Shown: positions 33,473-44,739 of the stretch, piece after piece
Layout of the letters: each line of letters begins with the position of its first letter
How positions within the stretch are numbered: position 1 is the stretch's first letter
Assembly (NCBI GenBank): GCA_003971905.1
Contig: RSEE01000037.1
Coordinates: 1-64,000, forward strand
Length of the DNA: 64,000 bases
DNA from: Moniliella sp. 'wahieum'
Taxonomy: Eukaryota > Basidiomycota > Moniliellomycetes > Moniliellales > Moniliellaceae
Direction of reading: 5' to 3'
Program-made: the position numbers and the translations under genes
The notes under the pieces: model-generated
What the model was told of the DNA's origin: nothing
Databases searched by the model: none
Seen by the model: the letters and a program-made list of their open reading frames with translations, nothing else

Positions 33473-34010
33473 CCAAGGTTCACCGTGGCGCGCTAAGGGA
33501 GAGAGAGTCGATGGGTTATGGGTTATGGGGGTTTGCGTTCCGAGTGTCTGTCTCTGTATCTCGCAGCCCCAGGTTGGTGATGGGTGTACCCACCAGGCAG
33601 TCTCTCTCTGTCTCTCTCTGTCTCTCTTCCTCCTCTTCTTCGCGCCCGCTGTTTATTTGTCGGTCAAACATGTGCTGTCTAAGATAGGAGCGCTGGGGGT
33701 GTGGATAGCCACGTGAGTTTCGGCGTCGCAAGCTCCGCGACCGTCCAATCTTCCACCTTGGTAGAGAATCGTATTCAACACTTAGCTGCAGACAGCATAC
33801 AGGGAGAGAGACGCGTGGGCCCCGGGATGGGAGGATGGACGTGAGCCTGACCGCTGAGCCGAACCGAACCGAGCCAAACCGAAACGCCCATGCCAATCAG
33901 CGTGGTGAACATGAACTAACCAACGTGGTGGTTGGGTTCGTTGTCGTGGCTGCTGAGCTGGTTTGCCCGTCCCAGAGTGCGTTGCTCTCATTTTTTTTGG
34001 TTGGGGGGAG
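33473..34010. other. Convergent 3' spacer between LDB-like gene and CPSase
   Basis: About 540 bp lie between two convergent genes. They contain a short TCTC-rich stretch (33600-33635) and no coding sequence. Both 3' untranslated regions must lie here. Confidence 0.5.
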
Positions 34011-37000
34011 TTAGTGGGTGGTGTCGGGGACAAAGCTGCGCCAGCTGCGGACCTCGGGAGGGATGTGTCCCTCGACATAGCCCTGCAGTCCGTCCTGGTT
34101 CATCTTCTTGGCCAGAGCATCGACAAACAGTTCTGCTGTGCGCGCCTCGTTGAGCAGGGGCAAGCCAAAGTCGACAGCGTTGCGACGGGCGACGTAATCT
34201 TCATCGACCGTGTCCTTGCCGCGGGCGGCGGCGAGGTTGATGACGAACTGGATCTCGTACTCGTCAAACACTTCGCGCAACTTACGCTTGTCCTTGAGGG
34301 GAAAAAGATGCGCTGGACAGTGACGTGCGGCAGGCCGTTGAGGAACTCCTCCACCTCCGCATTGGAGCAGTACAGCTTGAAGCCCAACTGGGCCAACTTG
34401 CGCGCCGAAGCGGCCAGCTGAGGTTTGCTAATGTCCCCGCCCAACAGGACGCCCTTGTTGGGCTCGGGCACACGGAAGCCCGTGGTGCTGGCGATCGAAG
34501 CCCAGTAGGCCTCGGCCACATCCACCCCGAACGACGCCACTTCGCCCGTGCTGGCCATCTCGACCCCGAGGTAAGGGTCGGCGCCGGCGAGACGGGTCCA
34601 GCTGAATTGAGGCACCTTGATCGCAACATAGTCGCGCTGCTGCTCCATCAGGTCCACCGGTTCCGGCACATCTTCCCTACGATCGCCGCGGTGGCAATGT
34701 CGATAAAGTTGACGCCGAGCACTTTGCTGACAAAGGGGAAGGAGCGACTGGCACGCAAGTTGCACTCGAACCTTGAGTGCCGCCTCGCCTTCGCCGTCGG
34801 TCGGAGGCTTGCGGATGATCTGCATGTTGAACGGCCCGCTGATCTTGAAGGCCTGGGCCACCTTTTGGGCAATCACCTTGATCCGCTGCACATCGTTCTT
34901 TTCCAACGAAAACGGCGGTAGGACCAGTGTCGCATCGCCCGAGTGCACCCCGGCTTCTTCCACGTGCTCCGACACGGCATGGACCAGCAACTTGCCCTGG
35001 TACGCCACCGCGTCCACATCGATTTCCTGAGCATTGTTGATGAACTTGGTGAGTACGACGGGGTGGTCCTTGTTGACCTCGGCAGCGGCGGTGAGGTTGT
35101 GCTCCAGAGTGCTCTCGTCCCAAATCACATTCATCGCTGCGCCCGACAAGACGTAGGAAGGACGAACGAGGACCGGGTAGCCGACCCGCTCGGCAAACTC
35201 CTTGGCCTTGCCCACGCTCGACACTTCCACCCATTCGGGCTGGTCGACACCGACTTGGTCCAGGATCTGACTAAACTTGTGCCGGTCCTCAGCGCTGTCG
35301 ATCATGACGGGGTCTGTGCCGAGCACATTGACCTCGTTCTGCTTGAGGCGCAGCGCAATGTTTTGCGGTAACTGCCCGCCGACCGAAAACCACCACCCCA
35401 GACGCCTTTTCCAACTCGTAAATGTCCATCACGCGCTCAAAGCCCAGCTCCTCAAAGTACAGCCGGTCCGCCTCGTCAAAGTCGGTCGAGACGGTTTCGG
35501 GATGTAGTTGATCATGATGGTCTTGTGGTGCATACTCCGGATCTTGCGCGCACACGTCACGGCGCACCAGTCAAATTCGACACTGCTTCCGATCCGGTAC
35601 ACGCCGCTGCCAAGGACCATGGTGCCCTGGTCGTCAAACTCCACGTCGTGGCTGGTGGCATTGTAGGAGGTGTAGAGGTAGTTGGTGAACGCCGGGTACT
35701 CGGCTGCGACCGTATCGATGCGCTTGACAAAGGGGGTGACACCGAGTGCTTTGCGGTGCTTGCGCACCGCATCCTCGCTCGACTTGGTCGCAGCGGCAAT
35801 TTGGCGATCACTAAATCACGCTGCTTGGCCAGCAAAATGGTCTCGCGGTCGACCGCAGCAATGTCGCCAATGGTCTGGAGCGTGCGCTGGATATCGACAA
35901 TGTTTTGCAACTTGTACAGGAACCAACGGTCAATCTTGGTGAGCGAGGCAGCTTCTCCACATCGTAGCCGCGGTTGAGCATCGCGTGCGCAATGGCAAAG
36001 AGACGCGTGTCGGTGGGCACGCTCAGTGCATGGTCCAACGCCTCGTCCGTAGGCGGCTGCACGTACGCGGCAAACCCATCGTACGCCGGCGCAATTTGTC
36101 GAATCGCCTTTTGCAACGACTCTTCAAACGTCCGTCCTACTGCCATCACCTCGCCACCGACTTCATCGACGACCCACCTCGCGGTTCACGTACTGGAACT
36201 TGGACAGATCCCACTTGGGAATCTTGGTCACAATGTAATCCAGCGCCGGTTCAAAGCAGGCTGTGGTCGTCTTGGTCACCGCATTGGGCAGCTCGGGGAG
36301 CGTATGGCCCAGAGCGAGCTTGGCGGCCGTGTAGGCGAGCGGGTAGCCCGTCGCTTTGCTCGCCAAGGCACTGGAGCGGGACAGACGCGGGTTGACCTCA
36401 ATCACGCGGTAGTCGCGTCCATCGGGGCTGAGCGCGTACTGGATGTTGCACTCGCCCACAATGCCAAGGTGGCGGATGACCTTGAGCGCGGCCGTGCGCA
36501 GCATGTGGTAGTTGTCGTCCGACAAGGTTTGGCTCGGCGCAACGACGATCGAATCGCCAGTGTGAATGCCAAGCGGGTCAAAGTTCTCCATGTTGCAGCA
36601 AATGATCGCATTGTCCTCTTGGTCCCGCAGCACTTCGTACTCCGACTCCTTCCATCCTTTCAGCGACTTTTCCACCAAAATCTGCGGCGACAGCGACAGC
36701 GAACGCGCACTCAGGTCGCGCAGCGAGTCCTCGTCCTCGGCAAACCCAGACCCCAGGCCGCCCAGGGCGTACGCCGCACGCACAATCACCGGGTACCCAA
36801 TGTTCTCCGCTGCCTTGAGCGCGGCAGGCACCGACGACACTGCCTCTGACTTGGCGACGGGGATGTTGATTTCTGCCAGGAAGCCAACAGAGCGTCAGTG
36901 CAACTGCGCGGGAAAGGGAACGGGAGGGGAGGCAAAAAAAAGAGGGAAGGCGGACATACGGTCAAGGGCTTGCACGAACAGGCGGTCCTCGCACATCTTC

Positions 37001-37594
37001 AGCACTCTACCTGGGACCCGAGCACCTCGACGCCCAGGCGCTCAAAACACACCATCTCGTCCAGCTTGACGCCGACGTTGAGGGCGCTCTGGCCGCCAAA
37101 GGTGAGCAGGACGCCGTCGGGCGCTCCTTCTCGAGGACGTAGGCGACATACTCGGGGCTGATGGGGAGGAAGTAGATCTGGGAGGCGAGGTGGTGGCTGG
37201 TTTGGATGGTGGCGATGTTGGGGTTGTGAGGACGGTGTCGATGCCGCTCTCGCGGAGGGCCTTGATGGCCTGGGAGCCGCTGTAGTCAAACTCGCCGGCT
37301 GGCCGATGGACAGGCCGCCGCGACGAGGAGGACCTTCTTGACGGCGCTGCGCTGGACCTTGGGGAGCCACTTGGCCCACTGCTGGGGCCGGCGGCCGAGG
37401 GCTCGTACTCGACGGCTGGGGGGCGGGGGGGGAGGGGGTGGGCGCGGGCGCGGCGGCGCGAGCGGAAGAAGAAGCGGGGGGCGGCGAGCTGGGGCGGTGC
37501 GGGCGCGGAGGGTGGCGGTGGGGGGGGCGCGGGGGAGGGCGCGCGCGACGGCTGCCAGGCTGCGGCGGGGCAGCGGGGGCGGGCGGAGGAGCAT
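34011..37594 (-). CDS. CPA2: Carbamoyl-phosphate synthase, arginine-specific large subunit, mitochondrial
   Basis: The enzyme makes carbamoyl phosphate from bicarbonate, ATP and ammonia supplied by a small subunit, feeding arginine synthesis. The N-terminus from 37594 ([20 protein letters not shown]) is Arg-rich and lacks acids for more than 40 residues, a good matrix-targeting presequence, which supports the arginine-specific form. The first ATP-grasp half shows [54 protein letters not shown] and [20 protein letters not shown]. The second half shows [29 protein letters not shown] and the C-terminal MGS-like allosteric region [20 protein letters not shown]. Length is near normal (about 1,190 residues). 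About ten single-base frame losses interrupt it, most densely near the N-terminus. It is divergent to NAR1, convergent with the LDB-like gene. Confidence 0.9.
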
Positions 37595-37941
37595 GGGTGG
37601 TGGGGGGGGGGGGGGTTAACGCACACGGAGAAGAGACACGCGAGTTAAACGTCGACCACAGACGGCGATTGCTGTGACTGGGGGCTATCTCCCACTCGCT
37701 GCCATGCGAATGGCGAGCACTTCCTTCGTCCTCCCATTCGCCCGACGGACTTTTCTTTTTTTTTCTTCGCATGCCTGATCTGAGCGCCGGCCAGCCCCCC
37801 GCGCACGTGACTCGGGTCCGCCCGGAGATCGCCGGCGGTAATGCTAAGCACAACCCCGCCAATTAATCAGAAGCACCACTTTTTTTTTTCAGGCCGCCAC
37901 TCCGCCGCCCCTCCGCCGCCCCTCCGCCGCCCCTCCCCCCC
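37595..37941. promoter_or_regulatory. Divergent promoter between CPSase and NAR1
   Basis: The 347-bp spacer contains a G14 run (37602-37615) directly upstream of the CPSase start and T-rich tracts near 37750-37770 and 37882-37890. No classical TATA box. The spacer must serve both genes. Confidence 0.45.
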
Positions 37942-39977
37942 ATGGCCTTCTCCGGCGCACTCACCCTCACCGACCTCAACGACTACCTCGGCCCGTCCAG
38001 GCGTGCATCAAGCCGTCGACGCCGCCCCGCAGCGCTCGCCCCGGCGCCGCCGCCACCGAGATCGCAGTCGATGCCGACGGCGCGTACTACGAGCGCACCC
38101 CGCCGGCGCCCCGCCGACGCCCCCCGCGCCCCGCACAAAGCTCGAGGCGCGCGCAGATCAGCCTCAACGACTGCCTCGCCTGCAGCGCTGCGTCACTCGG
38201 CCGAGAGCGTGCTGGTCGCCATGCAGACCGACGACCAGCTGCGCCAGCACATCGCCGCCCAGCGCGCCGCCGAGCAGCAGCACCCCGCCGCCGCCCCCAC
38301 CCTCCGCGTGGCCAGCATTGCGCCCCAGGTGCTCGCCTCGCTCGTCGCGCGCTACGCCAGCACCAGCACCAGCACCAGCACCAGCACCATCCCGCCCCGC
38401 GCCGCGCTGCCGACCCAGCTGCTGCTGCTCCGCACGCGCTACTTTCTGCCACCGCCTTCGACTTTCACCACGTGTACGACACCACGTTTGCCCCCGCGTG
38501 GCGCTGCGCCAGTCCTACGCCGAGAGTACCGCGCCCGCCGCCACGCCGCCCCTGGCCAGCTCCCGCCGCACAACGCGGCGCAGCCATGTTGGCCAGCGCG
38601 TGTCCCGGGTGGATCTTGTTTGCCGAGAAGACGCATGCCGAGCTGCTGCCGTTTGTCAGTCGTACCAAGTCGCCCGCAGCAAATCGCCGGCAGTTTGGCA
38701 CGCCATTACCTCCTTCCCGCTCCAACGCCTTCTGCCCGCAGGCGGCCCTTTGGCACGGTGTACCATACTACCATCATGCCGTGTACGACAAGAAGCTCGA
38801 GGCGAGTCGGAATGACTTGAGGACGAGGTGCGGGGGTGGAAGGAGGTGGATGTGGTGCTGACGACGGGCGAGCTGGAAAAGCTCATGAAGGAAGAAACAG
38901 TTTGATTTGACTGTGCCCGTACCGGGCGAAGCAGAGTTGATTGCCTCGATGCGTCGGACTTGACCCTGTGGCGACCGCCCGTCCCTTCATCCAGCTCGTC
39001 TCGCCGCCCTCGCACGGATCCGAGACCCAAACCCCGCCCCGACTCCCGTTGCTCTTACCCTCGGGCCTGTCCGAGCCGGGAGCAGCAGCGGGGGTACCTC
39101 TTCCATCTCCTCTTGCCGTCGCTCACGACTATGCGTGCACCACCACACGCCCCGCGGCCCGAACTGAGCGTCAATGTGTTGCGCAACGCCGACTATGTCG
39201 AGTACACCCTCCGCGCTCCGTCCCCTCCCGAATCCGAACCCAACCCCGAGCCCGAAACCGAGTCCAAGTCCCAGTCCAAGTCCAAACCAGGGTCCGACCG
39301 GGGCACACTCTTGTCCGTGCGGCTGTGTGCTACGGGTTCCGCAACCTGACCAACCTCGTGAAGAAAGTGCAAGCGCAAACGGGAGCTGTGCGCAGCAAGG
39401 GTGTGCACGGGCTTATGGTGCTCGACAGTCCTAGCAGTTCAGGTGCCTCTACGCCCACTCTACGCCCACGTCCACGCCTACGCCCACGCGGAGGGGGCGG
39501 GGCGGTGGGGTGCGGACGCGGGGTGCGTGGCACGGTGTGCGGGCGCGTAGGGTCGGGACAGCCGAGAGCGAGTACGACTATGTGGAAGTCATGGCCTGTC
39601 CGAGCGGATGATTAATGGGGGAGGTAACTGCGTCCGATGGGGGGCGACGAAGCGGCGGCGGCCGCTCTACCTGCTCGAGACGAAGGAATGGACTTGGACG
39701 CGGGCGATCGCAAGATGTTAGCCGGGTGGCAAGGTACGAGCAAGAGTGGGTGCTGCGTGGGAGGCAGCGCGTATTGGGCCCACCCTTGCCCGGCGACACC
39801 AATCCCGTTTCCCAGCCAAGGCGGCGGCGCGGCGAGGCGGTGTACAGGTCAGCGGCGCCCCAGGACGGCGCACTGGTCGACGCGGTCCTAGCGGCTACGG
39901 ACGAACCGTTGGCCTTGTCTACCGACTACCATGCCCTGGCCCAGGAAGAAACCAACGGGCTGGCGGTGCAGTGGTGA
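37942..39977 (+). CDS. NAR1: Cytosolic Fe-S cluster assembly factor NAR1
   Basis: Nar1 is the hydrogenase-like member of the CIA machinery that hands Fe-S clusters to cytosolic and nuclear proteins. The N-terminus MAFSGALTLTDLNDYLGPS is diagnostic and should continue QACIKP; one missing C near 37997 breaks the frame there. Cluster ligands follow in SLNDCLACSGC with TSAESVLVAMQTDDQLRQH. Further on are ACPGWILFAEKTHAELLPF, a KSPQQIAGSLARHYL segment in another frame, DVVLTTGELEKLMKE, and the H-cluster-like EYDYVEVMACPSG then NGGG. The C-terminus NGLAVQW ends at 39977. About six frame slips spread over the gene. The SSCPGW motif reads SACPGW here. The middle has a Ser-Thr-Ser-Thr run near 38355-38385. 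Confidence 0.9.
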
Positions 39978-40356
39978 ATGGTGATGGTGTGTGGTGGTGA
40001 ATGGTCGTGCCAGCATGGGGGTTTGGATCCCTCCCCCTCCCACGGCCCCTCTGACATGGCCCACTAGCAGCTTGCCTTGCAACTTGGCGAAGCACGCGAC
40101 GACCAACCGACCGACCAGCAACCATGCAGTAGATATATTTACCTGGGACGTTCTCCCAAAGCGGGCCCGCTCGGGCCTCAGGCTCAGGAGGCCGGCCTCG
40201 ACCAACCGCCGAGGATGCGTGACATTGGAATAGAGAGCAGAGGGGGAATGAGCTACAGCCAGCGCGACGGCGCCACCTCGTTTCACCGTTCACTGGAAAG
40301 CACGTTCCCCTCGTGAAGGAGGAGGGGGATGGGGGTTTAGCGTGTTACCCGTGTTA
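39978..40356. other. Convergent 3' spacer between NAR1 and the MFS gene
   Basis: About 380 bp between converging stop codons. No coding signal or repeat of note. Confidence 0.5.
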
Positions 40357-42886
40357 TTACCGTGCGGTTGATTGTTCGGGCGCGACGACGAAGGCGATCG
40401 AGAACGTTTGCCGCCATTGGGTACCGTAGGAGGCGACGACCATAAACGCCTGGGTAAAGATGAGAACGAACCCCCACCCGGATACCATCCATCCTGTGCC
40501 ATACGATGTTGGAGCGGCCGGAGATTGCGAGCCGACAGCCACAGCGCCACGGAAGAGCGAGTTGGCCGAGACGGCAGCGGAGCTACGGCCTTGTTGGCGT
40601 CGACCAAGTAGGCAAGAAAGACGGAATAGCAAGAGAATTGCAGCAACCCAATGCAAACAACATCACCACTGGACCCGCTACGTGCACGCCCTTTGTCGGT
40701 CATCCACGCGTACCGAAAAAGGGCAATGGGACCACAGGCCATACCAAAACAGGGCTTGAGCCGCTCCTCCGACGGCACGCCACCAAATGTCGTGCCATCC
40801 TTGTCGGCGCCGCGCTTCACCTTCGAGACGCAACCGTTTGAGCGCTTGTCAGATAACCTGCCAACCCACCAACGACCCCACCCCCCGCCGGCACCCAAGC
40901 CAAAAAGGATCAGTCCCACCACAACGGGCTGTAGCTGTAGGGCCGTGGAGAAGAGTGGGTAGCCGTATAGCTCAGGGAATATTGCGACGCAAAGGTAAAC
41001 CCCGAGTACAAGACCGAGAGGACATTGTGAGGCTGCTTGAGCGTTTCGATCATGGGCGTGAGCGGGTTGACATCGGACAACGTACTTGCACCTTGACCAC
41101 CTGTTCTGTCCACCGAGCGTGACGATGCGGTCAATTTCCTGGCCCAAGCCAATCGGCACACTCTGCACCGACCGCGTGCGCTCCAACTCTTCTTCCGCCA
41201 ACGCCTCAACGTCCGGTTGAAGCCCCGCCTTGCCATGTGCCAACTTCTCTTCGCTCTCCCCCATCCCCATCCCATTCCTTTGCCCTTGCCATCCACATCC
41301 ACATCCACATCCGCATCCGCATCCGCATCCGCATCCACATCCACATCCACATCCGTCTTACCCTTCTCCTCGCTCGCCGTCGGGACCAAACCGAGGCCTC
41401 GCCCGTCCCGCGGGGCAGAACTTGGTCCAGCGCGGGGAGAAAGGTAAGGTACCTCGTACTCCTCGAGTTCATGGCTTTCTTCCAGGGCTGACGTGAGCAC
41501 TGCCGATTCCATCCGCTGGACAAGACGCGATGGATGGAAGGAAGTGGGGATCGCGTTCGATGCGACGGTGCCGGGAGGGAGCGAAGTGTGCAACGCCGCC
41601 TCCACCTCGGCCGCGTTCTCCCTCCCGCCCTGCAGAGCAGCTACAGCAGGCCGGGTCCGAGCCGAAGAGCGGGTGGAAGGCGCAGTGCGCCGAACCCGCA
41701 GCCACAGTCGTGCCCACAAGGACCGGGAGGGGTGAGGGGTGGGTGGGGAGTTGGTCTGGGTTGCCCTGGGCGTGGGCGCGGGCCAGGGCTTGTTCCAACG
41801 AGCGTTTGCGCGCCTTGTGCCAGACCAAGGACCGTTCCTTGCGAAACGTTTCGCGGTAAAAAATGACAAACGTGGCAAAGATGGCCGCGCCGGCCGAACC
41901 AAGAAAGTAAAATGGGTAGCGCCACGACCCGGGCTGGTCAAGCCGCCACCCAAGAGCGAACCGACACTAGGCCCCAACATGGGCGCACAGTAGTAGTATC
42001 GATATCTTGGTCGCCCGTTCTTCCACCTGCAAAAAACGAGGAATACAGTACCGATCCGCGCGCCCCAGCACCCGCATCCGGAACCCGGAACCCGCACCGC
42101 CAAGCCGTCAGCATCTGCCTTTTTCTCGCACCGTTTCTATACTCGGTCCGGACCAGCCCACACGTACCGCATACAAGTCCGCGATGGTTGCCCCGCCATG
42201 GGGCAGCGGGGAGGAGATGTAGCCGCCGAGGATGCGCATGGCCAGGAAGAGTCCAATCGACTTGGCTGTCCCAGCAATCCACTGCACCACCGCAAACACC
42301 ACGAGACAAATGAGGTAGATCCACCGTCGGCCATAGAGCTCCGAAATGGGGACAAACGTGATGCTGCCGCCACCTTGGACGAGGATGAAGAGGGAGACGC
42401 TCATGGCAAGGATGTTGGCAGTCTAGAGCGCGCCATGCCCATCCCACGCGCGGCCGGGGGCCAGAGTCAATATGCGGTAACGCAAACATAAGGTGGATGG
42501 GAGTGACCAGTGAGGGGGAGAGGGAGGAGGGGAGAACCCAAGAAGAAAACAATAACATACCGTGTGCAAGCTGGCTTCAATCTGGGGGAGAGCAGGAAAG
42601 AGGATGTTGGCCGAGGTGGGGGATCCAGAGCCACAACTGAGCACTGCCAATGGTCCATTTGCGTGCGTTGCTCCAGAGCCGCGGATCGTCAGCGACGGGA
42701 TAGTGCTCAATGTCGAAGGTGGCGGAGCGGCCGAGGCGGCCGGGCGTCCGGGGCGGGGGGAGGAGCAGCGCGGGCGGGGGTGGGAGAGGCGGGGACGGAG
42801 GCGGAAGTAGCATTATGGTGAGAGTGGGACGCAATGACGGTGCGGGCCGACAGGCTGCTGGGTGAGGCGGGCAAGGTGTCGGTCAT
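40357..42886 (-). CDS. MFS transporter, DHA1/polyamine-drug type, with long central loop
   Basis: This is a 12-helix major facilitator membrane protein that probably exports drugs or polyamines by proton antiport. The start MTDTLPASPSS (42886) is followed by a disordered cytosolic tail and the subfamily signature DIEHYPVADDPRLWSNARKW before helix 1. Helix 1 region reads NILFPALPQIEASLHTV; the TM2-3 motif is SELYGRRWIYL; a CAPMLGPSVGSLLGG segment marks helix 5. After YRETFRKERSLVWHKARKRS comes an unusually long cytosolic loop (about 200 residues) with Val-Asp/Ala-Asp pairs coded by hexamers at 41280-41355. Helices 7-12 begin QPHNVLSVLYSGFTFASQYS, and the product ends VVAPEQSTAR at 40357. Several single-base frame slips and probably introns (e.g. 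near 42430-42540) interrupt it. Confidence 0.8.
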
Positions 42887-42953
42887 GAGGGCGTCTGCGG
42901 ACGGGGCAGAGGGAGGGGAGGATGCAGATGGTGTGAGTGGCAGGGGCCATCCA

Positions 42954-42978
42954 GGGGGGGGGGGGGGGGGGGGGGGGG
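42954..42978 (+). repeat. Homopolymer of 25 G
   Basis: Twenty-five uninterrupted G residues lie about 70 bp upstream of the chosen MFS start, probably in its 5' leader (poly-C on the sense strand). Such a run can form a quadruplex or triplex. If translation started at 43001 it would code a proline run. Confidence 0.9.
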
Positions 42979-43455
42979 AGGGCAAGGCGCTCAGTCCACA
43001 CGGGCGAGGGAGCAGGACAGGAGAAGAGGGTGGCGGGTGGCAGCGAGAAGGGAAGGAACGAGAAGGGTGGGGATCGTAGCAGCTGAAGATAGTAGTAGAT
43101 TTCCGACGTGGTGTCAGTCGTCGGTGTTTTTACCCAAAAGCCAGTCCCACCAGCCCTGCCCCACGCCGGCCTTGTCGGGGGTAAGATCTAAGAGACAGGT
43201 CAGCAAAGTATCGATGGCGGCGTGGCTGGCTCGAGTCACTAGTCAGACTGAGCACTGTCTAGTTTATCCAGGTGGTACTTGCACGGTGCCCATCCAGTGG
43301 TACTCGCTGCTGTCGGTGCCACTCTTTTCCCGGCCACTTGTTTCTACTTGGGCGGCTTGAAGATACTCCCCCCAAACGTGGTTCCGCCGGCAACTCCGGT
43401 CACACTTGGTCACACGCTCACCTCCACGTGATCCGCGGATATACTCGGCCGAGGC
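42979..43455. other. MFS upstream region and copia insertion site
   Basis: No gene is seen. The region ends with GAGGC (43451-43455), the left copy of the copia target duplication. It is the probable MFS promoter, with the retroelement inserted about 570 bp upstream of the start codon. Confidence 0.5.
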
Positions 43456-43829
43456 TGTTTGGCCTAGGGAGCCGGACGGGCAGAAGGATGAGGAGAAGGT
43501 GATGGATTGGAGCCAGAGTTGGGTCTGGGTACAGAGGCATCTATATAGGAGGCTGGACTAGGCACAGGGACAGTGAGTCACACAGGAGAGAGTGCAGGGC
43601 ACAGGGACAGTGACACGCAGGGACGTCAGCGTGGAAGCCGATGGAACCGAGGCGAACCTGGTCTACCGACTGGGAGCCAGAGGATCACAGTCAACACCCC
43701 GCTGGCCAGGAACCCGGAGACATCGGTTGTGGGATGAGCTCCTGCCAGTGGATGTAGAGAGGGGAGGACTTGAGTGGCAACCGGGACGAATGGCCTGGAG
43801 TTGTGCATGGCCACCACGACTGGCCTACA
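43456..43829 (-). repeat. 3' LTR of the copia element
   Basis: This 374-bp terminal repeat is nearly identical to 49502-49874. A purine tract on the minus strand (AGCGGGGGTG, 43830-43839) adjoins it inside the element and is the likely plus-strand primer. Confidence 0.93.
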
Positions 43830-44415
43830 CCCCCGCTGTCCAGGATGACACCTGAACGAGCCGAGCGCTTGTGGTTGGTGTATTGTGCGACCGCCAGATG
43901 CTTGTAGAAGTCTTAGAAGTAAAAGTAGTAGGGGTTGCGCCCCGAAGCGATTTGGTGGGCAAAAGTAAAAAGCACCAGTTATAGGTGTAGTGAAAGAAAA
44001 TTGGAAACTTGGAGTAAATGCGGTCAAGGTCGTTTGGCATCAAAATTGGATGCGTTTGGTAGTTGTTTGGTTCCGCATGCCTGGTGCCAGTGGGGTCCAT
44101 TGGGCATGGGAAATGAACGGGCGCTATGCGTCAACCGTCTTGATCTGTTTGGGTTCTCTTTGGTTGTTGAAAAAGAGGAGTGGAAGAAGTTGGGTGACCA
44201 CCCCCCCCATCCTTTCCCCAGGTGCCCCGGATGAATTGGCAATCCGGGGCGTGTAGCCGTGGGTGGGGCACTTGATGAGCAGCCACCCCCTTTCTGCGAT
44301 TCGCCTGCGCCGTTTTGTCGTTGGAGGAATTTCGTCTCGTTGACGATACCCGACACGTTTTGTTCCGTCGTGTGTTGTCCCTAAAAATCATTGCCCCATC
44401 TGTGGGGGACGAGTG

Positions 44416-44495
44416 TGCCGATTGTGGCGGTAGTATGCCGATTGTGGCGGTAGTATGCCGATTGTGGCGGTAAGGTGCCGATTGTGGCGGTGGTG
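44416..44495 (+). repeat. 20-bp tandem repeat, four copies, in the copia 3' noncoding region
   Basis: Four units at a 20-bp period share the core TGCCGATTGTGGCGGT. They lie inside the retroelement between pol and its 3' LTR. Confidence 0.85.
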
Positions 44496-44739
44496 TTGTT
44501 GGGCGGGAGACGGGTGTGTCTTGTGGGCTTGGCGGCTTAGCTTGGGCTTGTAGGCTTGGGGGTGGGCTTGCTTGAAGAGCGCTCCCCTTCCGGGGGATCA
44601 GATTGTAGCTCTGTTGGCCTCGCTACTACCACAGAATGTGAGCACTGAACGTCGTATTGGACTAAGAAGCTTCTGCGACTGACTCGTCCAGAAACTGGTG
44701 CGAGCTCGGAAGAATGAAAGCTGACTCACGTGACTCAGG

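Noticed and set aside
37338-37677. Gly/Arg-rich plus-strand frames near the CPSase start
   Set aside because: They mirror the Pro/Ala/Arg-rich presequence of the CPSase on the opposite strand and run into the G14 tract.
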